DNA of 21,663 bases, taken from the IMG/VR virus record IMGVR_UViG_3300022698_000063, positions 1 through 21,663 of that record. One strand, given 5' to 3'. The translations under genes were made by a program, and so were the position numbers. Below the pieces are notes generated by a model that did no database searches, was not told where the DNA came from, and worked only from the letters and a program-made list of their open reading frames with translations. This document shows positions 6,992-15,137 of the stretch, piece by piece (the stretch's first letter is position 1; every line of letters begins with the position of its first letter). Source of the DNA: a virus.

Positions 6992-8302
6992 TTAGCTGGA
7001 GACGTCGCCGAGCGTGACGAACGCGCTCAGTGATGCACTGCCCTGGTTCGGGGTGATGACGTTGCTCCACATCGGGCGTCCGTTGTTCCTCATGACCCAA
7101 CGGGTGACCGTCTGGTCGGTGGTGAACTGGACGTGGATGGAGCTTGCCCGCTCGATTCCGCCCTTCTCAGCAATGACATACTGAGACATGTCGAACAGGT
7201 TCAGGTCGCCCTTGGTGCCCAAGGTTGAGGCCTGTTCCAGAATGCGGATGGGGCGTCCGAGCAACGTGCCGCTCGGTGCCGCGATTGCACCGCCGTTGCC
7301 GACGGGCGGCAGGAACACGGGCTGATTGCCGACCGTGATGCCCTGGAGTGCCGCATAGGCCGTGTTGGACACGAACCATTCGCAGTTGCGGAACCCGTTC
7401 GCCCACATACGAGCGTACATGTTGAACACGTCCGTTCCGCTGATGGCACCAGCGCCAGCACGGTTGACCGTGACCAGTGCGTCGTTCGAGTTGTCGAGGA
7501 TACCCAACATCTCGCCACTACCCGAACCACGAAGAGCTTCGTAGTCCAGCTTGTAGGAGAACTCGCGAACGAACCACTGCTCGACCACAGCCGCGAGGGC
7601 TTCACGGTCCATCAGCAACTCGTCGGTCGCATACCACAGGCCGACCAGCTTTTCGAGGTTGATGGTGATTTTGCCGAACTGCGGGGTCGACTTCGTCTTC
7701 GCGGCGGCTTCGCTGATACGATAAACGTTTACAGCGTGATTGCCGTCGGTGCGGTCGTAGTCGTCCAGCTCGGGATAGCTGATGCCGTTGGAGGCAGGAG
7801 CTGTCACCGGAATGCGGGTCGCGCCACGGGTGAGGACCAAACTGTTGAACAGATGGTCAACGATGCGGGTCAGGAACTGCGACTCGACGAGGTAGCCACC
7901 GTCTGCGTCCACTGCCTCTTGGTTGCCCAAGGCGGCTTTCATGGCCGAACGATGCTTCGAGAGTGCGTCCTGGTCGCCATGCGCCATGGCTTTCAGCATG
8001 TCACCGATGTGAAGCATTCCCTGCTTCGCATTCTTTTCCTTCTCGTCCTCAACGACCTCAAAGCGAACGCGAACGTTGCCATCTTGGTTGTTGGAGAGGG
8101 CCGACTTGACGGCTTCGGTGACTTCCTTATTGATGAGGCTCTTCAGGTTCTCGTCGGATTCCTCTTTCTTCGATTCCTCCTCGGGGTCCCAGTCCTCTGC
8201 GATTCCAGCGAGCTTCAGGGCCTTGGCGGTTTGCTCATCGACTTCGATGACGCTTCCAGCCTCAAACTCGTTCCACTTGCTCTTCAGTTTGAGCTTATTC
8301 AT
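6992..8302 (-). CDS. Major capsid protein, HK97 fold
   Basis: This 436-residue protein forms the icosahedral shell. From about residue 132 it shows the HK97-type core opening (DADGGYLVESQF), followed by the N-arm, E-loop-like and A/P domain segments (TINLEKLVGLWYATDELL, GTLLGRPI, FDMSQYVIAEKGG). Residues 1-40 look like a small separate domain (EFEAGSVIEVDEQTAKAL) of the FluMu-N-like type. Residues 40-130 are highly charged and probably the scaffolding delta region removed by the protease. The upstream gene is that protease. The ATG is preceded by AAAGG and the string GCAACACAATG, also found at the start of the 281-residue gene at 16447. Confidence 0.93.
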   Translation of the reverse strand: MNKLKLKSKWNEFEAGSVIEVDEQTAKALKLAGIAEDWDPEEESKKEESDENLKSLINKEVTEAVKSALSNNQDGNVRVRFEVVEDEKEKNAKQGMLHIGDMLKAMAHGDQDALSKHRSAMKAALGNQEAVDADGGYLVESQFLTRIVDHLFNSLVLTRGATRIPVTAPASNGISYPELDDYDRTDGNHAVNVYRISEAAAKTKSTPQFGKITINLEKLVGLWYATDELLMDREALAAVVEQWFVREFSYKLDYEALRGSGSGEMLGILDNSNDALVTVNRAGAGAISGTDVFNMYARMWANGFRNCEWFVSNTAYAALQGITVGNQPVFLPPVGNGGAIAAPSGTLLGRPIRILEQASTLGTKGDLNLFDMSQYVIAEKGGIERASSIHVQFTTDQTVTRWVMRNNGRPMWSNVITPNQGSASLSAFVTLGDVSS

Positions 8303-8437
8303 TGTGTTGCACCTTTGTTGCGGGTTTGGTTACTCGCAATCTTCCGCATGGGCCACGCTTATGTTCCGCTTTCACTGGGGCTACCAGCTTTCGGAGGCTT
8401 GCGCTCCACGCCGCAAAGATGCTTTGTTTGATAGAAC
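8303..8437 (-). other. Untranslated gap before the capsid gene
   Basis: These 135 bases separate protease and capsid, the longest gap inside the head genes. I see no credible ORF. Short inverted repeats are present, such as TTGCG/CGCAA around an 8-base loop. No clear -35/-10 pair was found. It probably serves as a structured ribosome-loading leader for the highly expressed capsid gene, which is inference. Confidence 0.4.
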
Positions 8438-9373
8438 TTAGATTTTTCCTTTGGCTAATTCAACAGCTTCATTGACAATTCTGTGAAGGTCTTGCTTCGT
8501 GTAGCTCTTCACCTTGTCGGGAGCCTTGATGAGTCTTGCGACGAGCTTTGGTGATTTTTTCTCTTCATCTTTGGACTCGACCTTTTCCTTCTGGTCGTCA
8601 TCGTCCTTCTTGTCCTTGGATTCAGAATCGTCATCTTTATCCTCGGGCTCGTCAGACGGCAGGTCCTTCAGCCAGTCGTAGTTGTCGTCCTCAATCTCAA
8701 TTTCGACACCAAGCTCACTCAGCGTCTTGGCTGTGATGTCAAGTTCTTTACTGCTGACGGCAAGGACGAGGGCGTCAATGTTTGCAGGGACGCTGACAAG
8801 ACTGTGTTCGAGCAACAGGCTCGTCATGATAATGGCGGATACTTCGTCAGCCTTGGCAGTCGTGAAATCATCCCACATCTCAACGAGCTTGTCAACGACC
8901 TTGCCATAGTTGTCAGAACCGTTCCTTACGGTTTTCATCGGGATAAAACCGATTGAAGAGGTTCTCAGGTGTTTGCCGTTTACGAGATTCCAGACCTCGT
9001 TGCCCTTGGCTGTCTCGGCGAACTCACTCTTCGCCATCAATCCATATCCGTCGGCCTTGATGTGCAGGTCGCTTCCAATCGGTGGCTCTTTCCATTGATG
9101 ACCCCACAAGAGGACTGGGGCTTTTCTGAAATGGCTGAGATTCACGCCGTTCGGGACGACGATTTCTTTGTCCCTGTCAATACCTCTTGTCGAGGCGTAG
9201 TTGATTGCGACCCTCTGGTCTTTGTCGGTGATTTCAAAATCATGCACGGACGGCCTTCTCTTCAGAATTGGCGTGTCGTCCTCGCACTGCTTCAGTGTGT
9301 CCTCAAGACCATCCTGCATTGGAGCTGGGAGCGCCCCGAGAAAACTGTCGCTGATTTTCAGTTTGGATTTCAT
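8438..9373 (-). CDS. Prohead maturation protease (HK97/U35 type) with charged C-terminal extension
   Basis: This 311-residue serine protease cleaves scaffold regions during head maturation. Signature segments are LLWGHQ with candidate catalytic His92, LRTSSIGF with candidate nucleophile Ser140, and LLLEHSLVSVPAN at 187-198 with the conserved Glu. Residues 238-290 are an extreme acidic/lysine tract (runs such as KDDDSESKDKKDDDD), and a basic helix ends the protein. The frame stays open to 9430, but the ATG at 9373 is preferred: it has TAGGAG 7 bases upstream, in which TAG is the portal stop codon, and the extra 19 residues look non-native. The charged tail may act as a fused scaffolding domain, as in other phages that lack a separate scaffold gene. 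Confidence 0.88.
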   Translation of the reverse strand: MKSKLKISDSFLGALPAPMQDGLEDTLKQCEDDTPILKRRPSVHDFEITDKDQRVAINYASTRGIDRDKEIVVPNGVNLSHFRKAPVLLWGHQWKEPPIGSDLHIKADGYGLMAKSEFAETAKGNEVWNLVNGKHLRTSSIGFIPMKTVRNGSDNYGKVVDKLVEMWDDFTTAKADEVSAIIMTSLLLEHSLVSVPANIDALVLAVSSKELDITAKTLSELGVEIEIEDDNYDWLKDLPSDEPEDKDDDSESKDKKDDDDQKEKVESKDEEKKSPKLVARLIKAPDKVKSYTKQDLHRIVNEAVELAKGKI

Positions 9374-9383
9374 TTTTCGGCTC

Positions 9384-10673
9384 CTACGGCTCGTTTCTGC
9401 CAGGGACCAGATAAACACCGTTCTCGTCATCTGCTGGCGGGTAGTTGAATATTTCTCTGGCTTCGTCTTTGGAGATGATGCCTGAAGTGAACAGCTCAGT
9501 CGCCTCCTTCAGTTTCGCCTCAGTGTCTTCAGGGACATTCTCGTCAAACGCGACAAACAACCGAGGTTCGTTGTAGAACGGGATGATGTCTTGGTTGATT
9601 TTATTCTCAATCTTTCTCAAACGGGGCTTGATGCTGATTTGCTCGTACATCGGCATACCAGCGGCGGCGTTTGCCCGATTGACGTCTTCAATTGTGAGCA
9701 ATGAAACTGGAACGCCGAATGCCGCCGCTATGACGTCACGAGTCCACTTCCTGCCCTGGAGAAAATTCAGCTCCCTCGGTCCAAAGGCCAGCTTTTCAAC
9801 CTTGAACCGTTTGTCAGCAACTTTCACCTTCCCTGTTTTCGCCAGCCCCATGAGAGCCTTGTTCCATTCGGCCTCGACCCTCTGCATCTCACCATCTTGA
9901 ATGTTTCCATCATATGAGATGAGGATTGGCGGAACTGCCATGTTGCTGTTCAGTGCTTGTTCATAGGTGTTCATTGCGTCAGCGAGGTCGTGTTCCAGCA
10001 CAGCCGCCTCAAGACAGCCCATGCCGTAATAAATATCTCTCGGGTTTGGATTCCTGAAGTGAACCACATCCTCCGGATTCAGCTTCTGCTTTTCAGGACC
10101 AGCCCCGTAAAGGTATCCCTTGATGAACCTGTTCTTGTCTGGAACGATTTTCACCAACTGCGAAGGAAGAAGGAAGATGTTCGACGGGATGCCGATTGAA
10201 TCGTTCATTTCGAGAAGCCAGTAGCTGTCGCCAGTGATATCGAGGAAAATCTGGGTCTCCTCGAACGTCTCGAAACGGTCGCGAACTGGATTGATATTCT
10301 GCATCAGCTCGTTGAACGGATGGACAATGATTTCCTCAATCTCAGCGGCCTGCTTGATGCGTGGGTTGTCAAGAAGGTGCGGATTGGCCTTCATCAGCCT
10401 CTCTCGCTTGAGCTTGCTGAGCGACTTTGATGCCGTCCTCGACCTTGACTCTCCTGTTGCCCTTGCCGCGTAAAGCCTCATCGGGACGGATGCTACTCTT
10501 GTAGCGTTCCTTGTGGCGCAGATGTATGCCCAGCTTTTGTAACGCCCGACAAGTGAAGAGTCCGATACCTCTTTATTCCTGCCGAAAAGGGAGTTGATAA
10601 TCTGAAAGCCAGATTGATATCTGGCACCGCTGGAGAACGTGGAAAGATTTTTGAACCAGCTTAGTATAGACAC
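9384..10673 (-). CDS. Portal protein (HK97 family)
   Basis: This 429-residue protein forms the dodecameric DNA entry ring at one capsid vertex. Recognisable parts are the N-terminal WAYICATRNATRVASVPM segment, the IFLLPSQLVKIVPDKN strand region, DVVHFRNPNPRD, and the late RDVIAAAFGVPVSLLTIED followed by NRANAAAGM, all typical of HK97 portals. The start is GTG at 10673, giving MSILSWF; no better in-frame ATG lies nearby. Its Shine-Dalgarno sequence GAGGG sits 9 bases upstream but inside a hairpin (10675-10721). The stop codon TAG forms part of the protease ribosome-binding sequence, so the two are coupled. Confidence 0.92.
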   Translation of the reverse strand: MSILSWFKNLSTFSSGARYQSGFQIINSLFGRNKEVSDSSLVGRYKSWAYICATRNATRVASVPMRLYAARATGESRSRTASKSLSKLKRERLMKANPHLLDNPRIKQAAEIEEIIVHPFNELMQNINPVRDRFETFEETQIFLDITGDSYWLLEMNDSIGIPSNIFLLPSQLVKIVPDKNRFIKGYLYGAGPEKQKLNPEDVVHFRNPNPRDIYYGMGCLEAAVLEHDLADAMNTYEQALNSNMAVPPILISYDGNIQDGEMQRVEAEWNKALMGLAKTGKVKVADKRFKVEKLAFGPRELNFLQGRKWTRDVIAAAFGVPVSLLTIEDVNRANAAAGMPMYEQISIKPRLRKIENKINQDIIPFYNEPRLFVAFDENVPEDTEAKLKEATELFTSGIISKDEAREIFNYPPADDENGVYLVPGRNEP

Positions 10674-10674
10674 G

Positions 10675-10721
10675 AGCTGACGCCCTCTACATTCGAGGTT
10701 CTACTTTTGGTTGCGTCAGCT
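10675..10721 (-). promoter_or_regulatory. 5' leader hairpin enclosing the portal ribosome-binding site
   Basis: A perfect 9-bp inverted repeat (AGCTGACGC / GCGTCAGCT) at 10713-10721 and 10675-10683 closes a stem. Inside it, CCTC at 10695-10698 can pair with GAGG at 10684-10687, which is the portal Shine-Dalgarno sequence. The GTG start codon is one base beyond the stem. The predicted transcription start from the promoter just upstream falls at the first stem base or next to it, so the whole leader is this structure. This suggests control of portal translation. Confidence 0.6.
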
Positions 10722-10728
10722 TGAGAGT

Positions 10729-10757
10729 ATTATAGGCGCTTTGAAATCATGATTCAA
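10729..10757 (-). promoter_or_regulatory. Sigma70-type promoter for the head gene operon
   Basis: On the minus strand TTGAAT (10752-10757), a 17-base spacer and a perfect TATAAT (10729-10734) make the best promoter of the window. It lies in the 104-base gap between large terminase and portal. A near-palindrome (TTGAAATCATGATTCAA on the plus strand, 10741-10757) covers the -35 box and could be an operator. Confidence 0.7.
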
Positions 10758-10777
10758 GTGCAATATGTAAATTGATT

Positions 10778-12106
10778 TCACGAGTCCCATAATTCGTCGG
10801 CATCAATAATTTCCTGCATGCTCATCTCGTCTATTGGTTTTCTCTTCACGTCCTGACCAGAAACTCTTGGGTGAATTACCTGTGAAGAGCCCTCCGATAA
10901 GAATGTCAATCCCCACACGACAGCATCAAGTCTGCCAGGAGATTTCTTATTCTTCTCTGGATTGAATTCGCACAACTCATCCTCAAGGTCGACCAGATGC
11001 CCAACGTGATGAACAAGGCCCTGCTCATAGAGCGCGGCCATCGGTTCAGCCCTGACGTACTTGCCCCTGCTCGCCCTGACTTTCTCGACATTCAGTGAAG
11101 AGTCCTCGCTCCTGATTACTACCTCAACCATGTCAGCCCCGAAGTTCGTCTCGGCAACAACCGCATCGGCCAAATACTGATGGTACGCCTCGCTTACCTC
11201 CTGTGCCCATCTCGACGGCGGGGCAACCATGCTCTTGTCGTCCAGAACGTAATATTCATTATCAGCCGCTTGAGCGACGACAACAATTCCGCAGTTGTCT
11301 GAAGACTTCTTTCCAGTTCCTGACGGGTCTACCGCGACAACGACTCTTCTCAGGTCGCTTGGGCAACTCTCCACCCTTCCCTTGTCAATATCCTCACGCT
11401 TCCACAGGACCCCTTCGTCGCCTTCGGAGAAGTCTCCGTCAAGGAATCTCTTCTTCTGTCTGCGACCAAGAGTATTGAGCGTGTCGATGTACTCTTCATC
11501 AATGTTTTCAAGGTTGTCCGATGGGTTCAGCTTCATCGTGACCCAGTCATTCGGGTCGAACTTTACCGTCTCGTCCTCGGGTTGAACGTGCTCGATGAAA
11601 ACCTTGTATGTCCAGTGTCGCTTTGACGGCGGGTTGCAGTCAGCGAGAAGCCTGTTCGTCAGCTCGTTCTTTTCGGCCAGCCTCGTCCTGAGCAACTGAA
11701 CGCTATCCCATCCGACCTCACTGCATTCGTTGATGTACACCGTCGAAAACTCGAATCCAAGGACGTGTTCTTTTCGTTCGGAATCGTCAAGTCCAGCCAG
11801 CCATATCCTCGAACCGCAAATCTCAATGAACCAATCACTGCGGTTGATATGGTAAGGAACATCGGGAAAGCACATCTTCATCATCTGCGGGAATGACGTC
11901 AAGGCGATTTTCTGGCGGGCGTCCTTGTAGGTGCGCCTGACGACGCAATGAGTTGACGGCGTCATCATGGCCCTGATTGCAAGGGCTCTGACAATAAGGA
12001 GGGTCTTGCCACTTCGGGAGCCGCCGTAGAGAAGAATGTTGTGAGCGTTGCTTCCGAGGAGCCGATTAGCCTCCTTCTGCTTGCTGGTTTTCCTGAACCT
12101 GCTCAC
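10778..12106 (-). CDS. Terminase large subunit
   Basis: This 442-residue motor pumps DNA into the prohead and cuts it. The ATPase half has Walker A GGSRSGKT (28-35), Walker B VYINECSE (123-130) and a coupling motif LLADCNPP (153-160). The nuclease half has the acidic residues expected for an RNase H-like site: VAVDPSG (Asp260), ETNFGA (Glu319) and RLDAVVWG (Asp394). Length is normal for the family. The start is GTG at 12106, inside the end of the preceding glycosyltransferase gene (41-base overlap). The small subunit is not adjacent: it lies four genes upstream at 14665-15099. Confidence 0.95.
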   Translation of the reverse strand: MSRFRKTSKQKEANRLLGSNAHNILLYGGSRSGKTLLIVRALAIRAMMTPSTHCVVRRTYKDARQKIALTSFPQMMKMCFPDVPYHINRSDWFIEICGSRIWLAGLDDSERKEHVLGFEFSTVYINECSEVGWDSVQLLRTRLAEKNELTNRLLADCNPPSKRHWTYKVFIEHVQPEDETVKFDPNDWVTMKLNPSDNLENIDEEYIDTLNTLGRRQKKRFLDGDFSEGDEGVLWKREDIDKGRVESCPSDLRRVVVAVDPSGTGKKSSDNCGIVVVAQAADNEYYVLDDKSMVAPPSRWAQEVSEAYHQYLADAVVAETNFGADMVEVVIRSEDSSLNVEKVRASRGKYVRAEPMAALYEQGLVHHVGHLVDLEDELCEFNPEKNKKSPGRLDAVVWGLTFLSEGSSQVIHPRVSGQDVKRKPIDEMSMQEIIDADELWDS

Positions 12107-12959
12107 GGTTTTCCGCCCAGTTGGTGAAGAAGTCGATTATTCGTTTTGCTGGCTTGTCCCAGGTGAAGTGGATGACGTGCTCCCTGGCGATTCCTGACTC
12201 GTAGAGCTTTTCCGCGAGGCCCCATGGCACTTGGTTGTTGAACTCAATCGACGGAAGAACTTCCGCACGATTTTCGTTGAGAAACCCTTTCGGGTAGACG
12301 ACAACGGCTCCAGACATTGACGCTTCAAGGCATTGGAGACCGCAACTTTCACGATGGGTGACAACAAAGATTGCCGCCTTTCTCGTGATTGCCGCCATTT
12401 CTTGGTAGGGCACTTCTGCCGTTCTTTTAAACTCTTCAACTTCATCCTCTATTTCATGCAGGCCGTCAGCCAGCAGTCTCTTCACTTTGAATTTTCCATT
12501 GTACTTCCTTGCCTGCCCCAGTATTTCATCCATCATCGACTGTTGGTACTCGTTGTATGTCGGATGGTCCAGAATGATGTATTTTTCTTCATCTGGGTAG
12601 AACAGGGTCGGGTCAGCCGCCCAGTCGATATGGGTGCATCTCCTGCCTCCTGTTTGGTTTATCGTGAACGTCTGGTCTACGAACTTATCCTGTCTTGGAT
12701 TCTCAGCTATTTGAGCGACCGCGCCGTCGGTCAGTTCCTGCATGGCATCAGCACCGCCGTAATGGGAGAACCACCTGTTGCCAAACGCCAAGATGTGGTC
12801 GCAACCGCTCAGTCTGACTGCCTCGGCATTACTCCTCGCCCATACTTGCTCAATACCAATCTTGTCGAACTGCTCCGAAAGGTAGTACATGAAGACGCCA
12901 GAGAACGTGCTGATTTCGGTGATGTTTTTCGGCTTTATTCCGAGGCAACCAAGTTTCAT
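12066..12959 (-). CDS. GT-B glycosyltransferase, GT4-like
   Basis: This 297-residue protein likely transfers a sugar from a nucleotide donor. The C-terminal half carries the pattern of GT4-type enzymes: a DWAADPTLFYP segment (112-122) near the domain junction, VPYQEMAAITRKAAIFVV (183-200), and an E-x7-E motif ESCGLQCLE with Glu204 and Glu212, followed by ASMSGAVVVYP. The N-terminal half is short for a GT-B fold, as is common in phage versions. It overlaps the large terminase by 41 bases, so the two are translated together. Acceptor and donor cannot be read from sequence. The ribosome-binding sequence before its ATG is weak. Confidence 0.78.
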   Translation of the reverse strand: MKLGCLGIKPKNITEISTFSGVFMYYLSEQFDKIGIEQVWARSNAEAVRLSGCDHILAFGNRWFSHYGGADAMQELTDGAVAQIAENPRQDKFVDQTFTINQTGGRRCTHIDWAADPTLFYPDEEKYIILDHPTYNEYQQSMMDEILGQARKYNGKFKVKRLLADGLHEIEDEVEEFKRTAEVPYQEMAAITRKAAIFVVTHRESCGLQCLEASMSGAVVVYPKGFLNENRAEVLPSIEFNNQVPWGLAEKLYESGIAREHVIHFTWDKPAKRIIDFFTNWAENREQVQENQQAEGG

Positions 12960-12993
12960 AAGGTGAAGTTGCTTTCTTTGAAATTTATCGGAT

Positions 12994-13593
12994 TCACTTT
13001 TTCACCACGATGAGTTGGTTGTTCTCGAATCCAACAACGTCAAGCACGTCTCCCGATGACTCCATCCATTCCGACACGGCAAGAGAAGCATCGGTTTCCC
13101 TGCCAACGAACACGTCGTCAATCATCAGGAGACCGCCAGTGCTCAGCTTCGGCCATACCCAGGACAACCCAATCATGGTCGGCATGTACACATCAACATC
13201 AAGATAACAAAAGCGGAATAACGGTGGTTTGCCAATTTTATCTAAGATAAAATTCTCACACTTTTCCAGACACTCGGGGATGTAGCCTTCGTGGCAGTGG
13301 TATCTTTGGGGCTCGACGTTGTATCGGTCGAGCATGAGTTTCTGGAAACCCTCAACGCCGCCGACGTCAAACTTGCCCTTCGGGTAATTCCCCGAGTCCT
13401 TGTCCGTCTGCTTGTCCATGCCGATGAAGCTGTCGCAAGCATGAACCTTGCATGCAAGCCTGTCGGCCATCGGGACGAGCCTGTGGGTCGTACTGCCCTT
13501 GTAACAGCCTATCTCAATGATGTCTCCAGGAATCGTGGCGATGTGCTCTTCAATGAATGCCAGCTTCTCGTCAGAGGTTGCTCCAGTTCCCAC
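12994..13593 (-). CDS. TylF/macrocin-type O-methyltransferase-like protein
   Basis: This 199-residue SAM-dependent methyltransferase has motif I as EIGCYKGST (27-35), an acidic SAM-ribose position in HACDSF (51-56), the TylF-type YLDVDVYMPT (130-139) and GGLLMIDDVF (153-162). Relatives methylate sugar hydroxyls, with metal bound by Asp residues of the last two motifs. It starts at GTG 13593, directly after the TAA of the ribbon-helix-helix gene and with GGAGGG upstream. The next gene is a glycosyltransferase, which fits a sugar-modifying role. The exact substrate is unknown. Confidence 0.82.
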   Translation of the reverse strand: MGTGATSDEKLAFIEEHIATIPGDIIEIGCYKGSTTHRLVPMADRLACKVHACDSFIGMDKQTDKDSGNYPKGKFDVGGVEGFQKLMLDRYNVEPQRYHCHEGYIPECLEKCENFILDKIGKPPLFRFCYLDVDVYMPTMIGLSWVWPKLSTGGLLMIDDVFVGRETDASLAVSEWMESSGDVLDVVGFENNQLIVVKK

Positions 13594-13974
13594 TTATTCA
13601 CCCTCCGCCTTCAGGACTGGCTTCTTTTCTGACTCTCCCTGTCCTTTTTGCTCTTCTTCTTTTCCTTTTTCGTCTTCACCTTTGGTTGATTTTTTTTCAT
13701 CATCTTGTCGTTCTGGTTCCGCCATTGTGGTCGGGATGTGGTTTTTCTTGATGTAGTCATCCAGCTTTCCTTCCTTTGCGAGCGTAATTGCTTTTCCGAA
13801 GTCGAGGTCGCACGAGACGAGCTGTGCGCCGATGGCCTGACCCGTGTCTCTGGCAATGGCGTCGGCAAGGGCCTTCCTCGCGTATGCCGTTGGTGACGTT
13901 CCCTGGGCCTTGCAGATGGAGGCGATTGCCTGCTTCTGCGTCTTCTCAAGCCTGATTGTGATACTGCTTGCCAC
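13594..13974 (-). CDS. Ribbon-helix-helix protein with long charged tail
   Basis: Residues 1-45 (SSITIRLEKTQKQAIASICK, then GTSPTAYARKALADAI) fit a ribbon-helix-helix DNA-binding fold. Residues 85-126 are a low-complexity Lys/Glu tract, probably disordered. It starts at GTG 13974 with AGGAG upstream and is followed without gap by the TylF-like gene. It could be an Arc/MetJ-like repressor of late genes, or a DNA-binding packaging helper, because it sits between terminase genes. The fold is fairly clear but the role is not. Confidence 0.7.
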   Translation of the reverse strand: MASSITIRLEKTQKQAIASICKAQGTSPTAYARKALADAIARDTGQAIGAQLVSCDLDFGKAITLAKEGKLDDYIKKNHIPTTMAEPERQDDEKKSTKGEDEKGKEEEQKGQGESEKKPVLKAEGE

Positions 13975-14122
13975 TGCCTGTTTCTCCTCGTTTTAGCCTC
14001 AAAATCAATTTGAAGGCCATTTCCTTGCGTTCTGACGCATTTTATGGGTTGTTGCCGACAGGACGTCAGGGGATGGCCTGTTCGTCTCTCTGGCGTTAAA
14101 AGGGCTATACTGACGGTTGAAT
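13975..14122 (-). other. Structured untranslated gap before the ribbon-helix-helix gene
   Basis: These 148 bases contain a 7-bp inverted repeat (AGGCCAT 14014-14020 with ATGGCCT 14073-14079) that encloses a small hairpin TGCGT-4-ACGCA. No clear promoter was found. It may be a leader region bound by the ribbon-helix-helix protein itself, which is inference. Confidence 0.4.
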
Positions 14123-14668
14123 TTACGGCATACCTATCATGGCTAATCCGCGATTGCACATCTCGTCGTCCAAACTGCTCCTGTTGAATTTCAAATAGGT
14201 CAAGCCGAGTTGCTTTGCAAGGACCTCGTAACGCTTGAGCCCAGCATATTGCTCCATGTCAACATCATGGGCGAACAGAATACCACCGCTGGACAGCATC
14301 TTGATGACCTTGTCTGCCCATTCACCGCCCTGCCTGTGATTGCCGTCAACAACGATGAGGTCGTACTTTGCGCGACAGGAGATGACGAAATTTCTCTCTT
14401 CAGCAACGACAACATTGCATCCTCTTTTTCTCAGCTCTGCAATATGCCCTGGTTCATTGCCGTTCCAATCGTGCCAGTTGTCAACCGATGTCAAGGAGCC
14501 GATGCGGTTGTATTCAATTGCCAACAGGAGCATTTTCGTGACGAACCCAGCCCCGATGCCGAGTTCGAGTATGGTTGTCGGCTTGAGAGAGACTGCGGTT
14601 CCGTAAATGAGCGAGGCGTGACATTTGTCAATTGACACTGGGGTCCAATGGTCTACATGGGCACTCAT
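14123..14668 (-). CDS. Class I SAM-dependent methyltransferase (Methyltransf_24-like)
   Basis: This 181-residue protein shows motif I LELGIGAGF (34-42), an acidic ribose-binding position in SVDNWHDW (61-68), YDLIVVDGNHRQGG (102-115) and GGILFAHDVDM (128-138). The VDGNH plus HDV pattern is typical of the Methyltransf_24 group found near glycan genes. Its ATG overlaps the small terminase stop by four bases (ATGA), so the two are translationally coupled. The target is unknown, with sugar O-methylation the likeliest guess given its neighbours. Confidence 0.82.
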   Translation of the reverse strand: MSAHVDHWTPVSIDKCHASLIYGTAVSLKPTTILELGIGAGFVTKMLLLAIEYNRIGSLTSVDNWHDWNGNEPGHIAELRKRGCNVVVAEERNFVISCRAKYDLIVVDGNHRQGGEWADKVIKMLSSGGILFAHDVDMEQYAGLKRYEVLAKQLGLTYLKFNRSSLDDEMCNRGLAMIGMP

Positions 14669-15099
14669 AGTGACTCGTCGTCCTTGTCGATGGTTATCGT
14701 GACGTCTCCAGTGTGCTCATGTTCAAGTCGCTCTCTCCATCGGTCTTTCATCCTGTTTGCCAACCAGAACTTGCAGGCAGTTGTATCGGGAGGGACGTGC
14801 TTGGTGACTCTCTTTGTGATAATCTGCGGGTGGCCGTTCTCAAACGTCTCGGTTTCGTGTACCTCGACATACTCATAGCCGAGGGCTTTCTTCAAGAGCG
14901 CGTTCTCGACTTGAGTATCAACAGGAGCCTTGCCCTTGGTTAAAGCATCAAGAAACTCAGGGTACTTATGCTTGTACTGATTGAAGGTCTGGTGGCTCAC
15001 CCCGAGGTTTTGGGCTATCTGCTTCTCGCTCAGTCCCTCCCTTGCATACTGCTGTACCCTGAGCGGGAAGTCGTCCCTGTATTTTGTCCTCCTGCCCAT
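14665..15099 (-). CDS. Terminase small subunit-like protein
   Basis: This 144-residue protein has an N-terminal helix-turn-helix (GLSEKQIAQNLGVSHQTFNQ at 22-41) followed by the segment common in phage small terminases: a GYEYVEVHETE strand, a strand ending KRVTKHVPPDTTAC, and FWLANRMKDRWRERLE. Small terminases recognise the packaging site and deliver DNA to the large subunit. The ATG has GGAG 8 bases upstream and a good candidate promoter sits just before it. Confidence 0.82.
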   Translation of the reverse strand: MGRRTKYRDDFPLRVQQYAREGLSEKQIAQNLGVSHQTFNQYKHKYPEFLDALTKGKAPVDTQVENALLKKALGYEYVEVHETETFENGHPQIITKRVTKHVPPDTTACKFWLANRMKDRWRERLEHEHTGDVTITIDKDDESL

Positions 15100-15137
15100 T
15101 TTGACTACTCCATATTGATTTTGAGGCTGACATCATA

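Noticed and set aside
7736-8431. Plus-strand open frame of 231 codons
   Set aside because: It lies opposite the capsid gene and the gap before it; it is explained by the codon bias of the capsid frame.
9374-9430. Longer N-terminus of the protease
   Set aside because: It overlaps the portal gene by 47 bases, while the ATG at 9373 has a well-placed GGAG.
12333-13013. Plus-strand open frame of 226 codons
   Set aside because: It runs antisense across two well-supported genes (glycosyltransferase and TylF-like methyltransferase).
14080-14122. Promoter with TATAGC on the minus strand
   Set aside because: No acceptable -35 box lies 16-18 bases upstream.
13611-14159. Minus-strand frame of 182 codons overlapping the ribbon-helix-helix gene
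   Set aside because: It is Arg/Ser-rich shadow sequence in another frame; the ribbon-helix-helix frame has the recognisable fold and ribosome-binding sequence.
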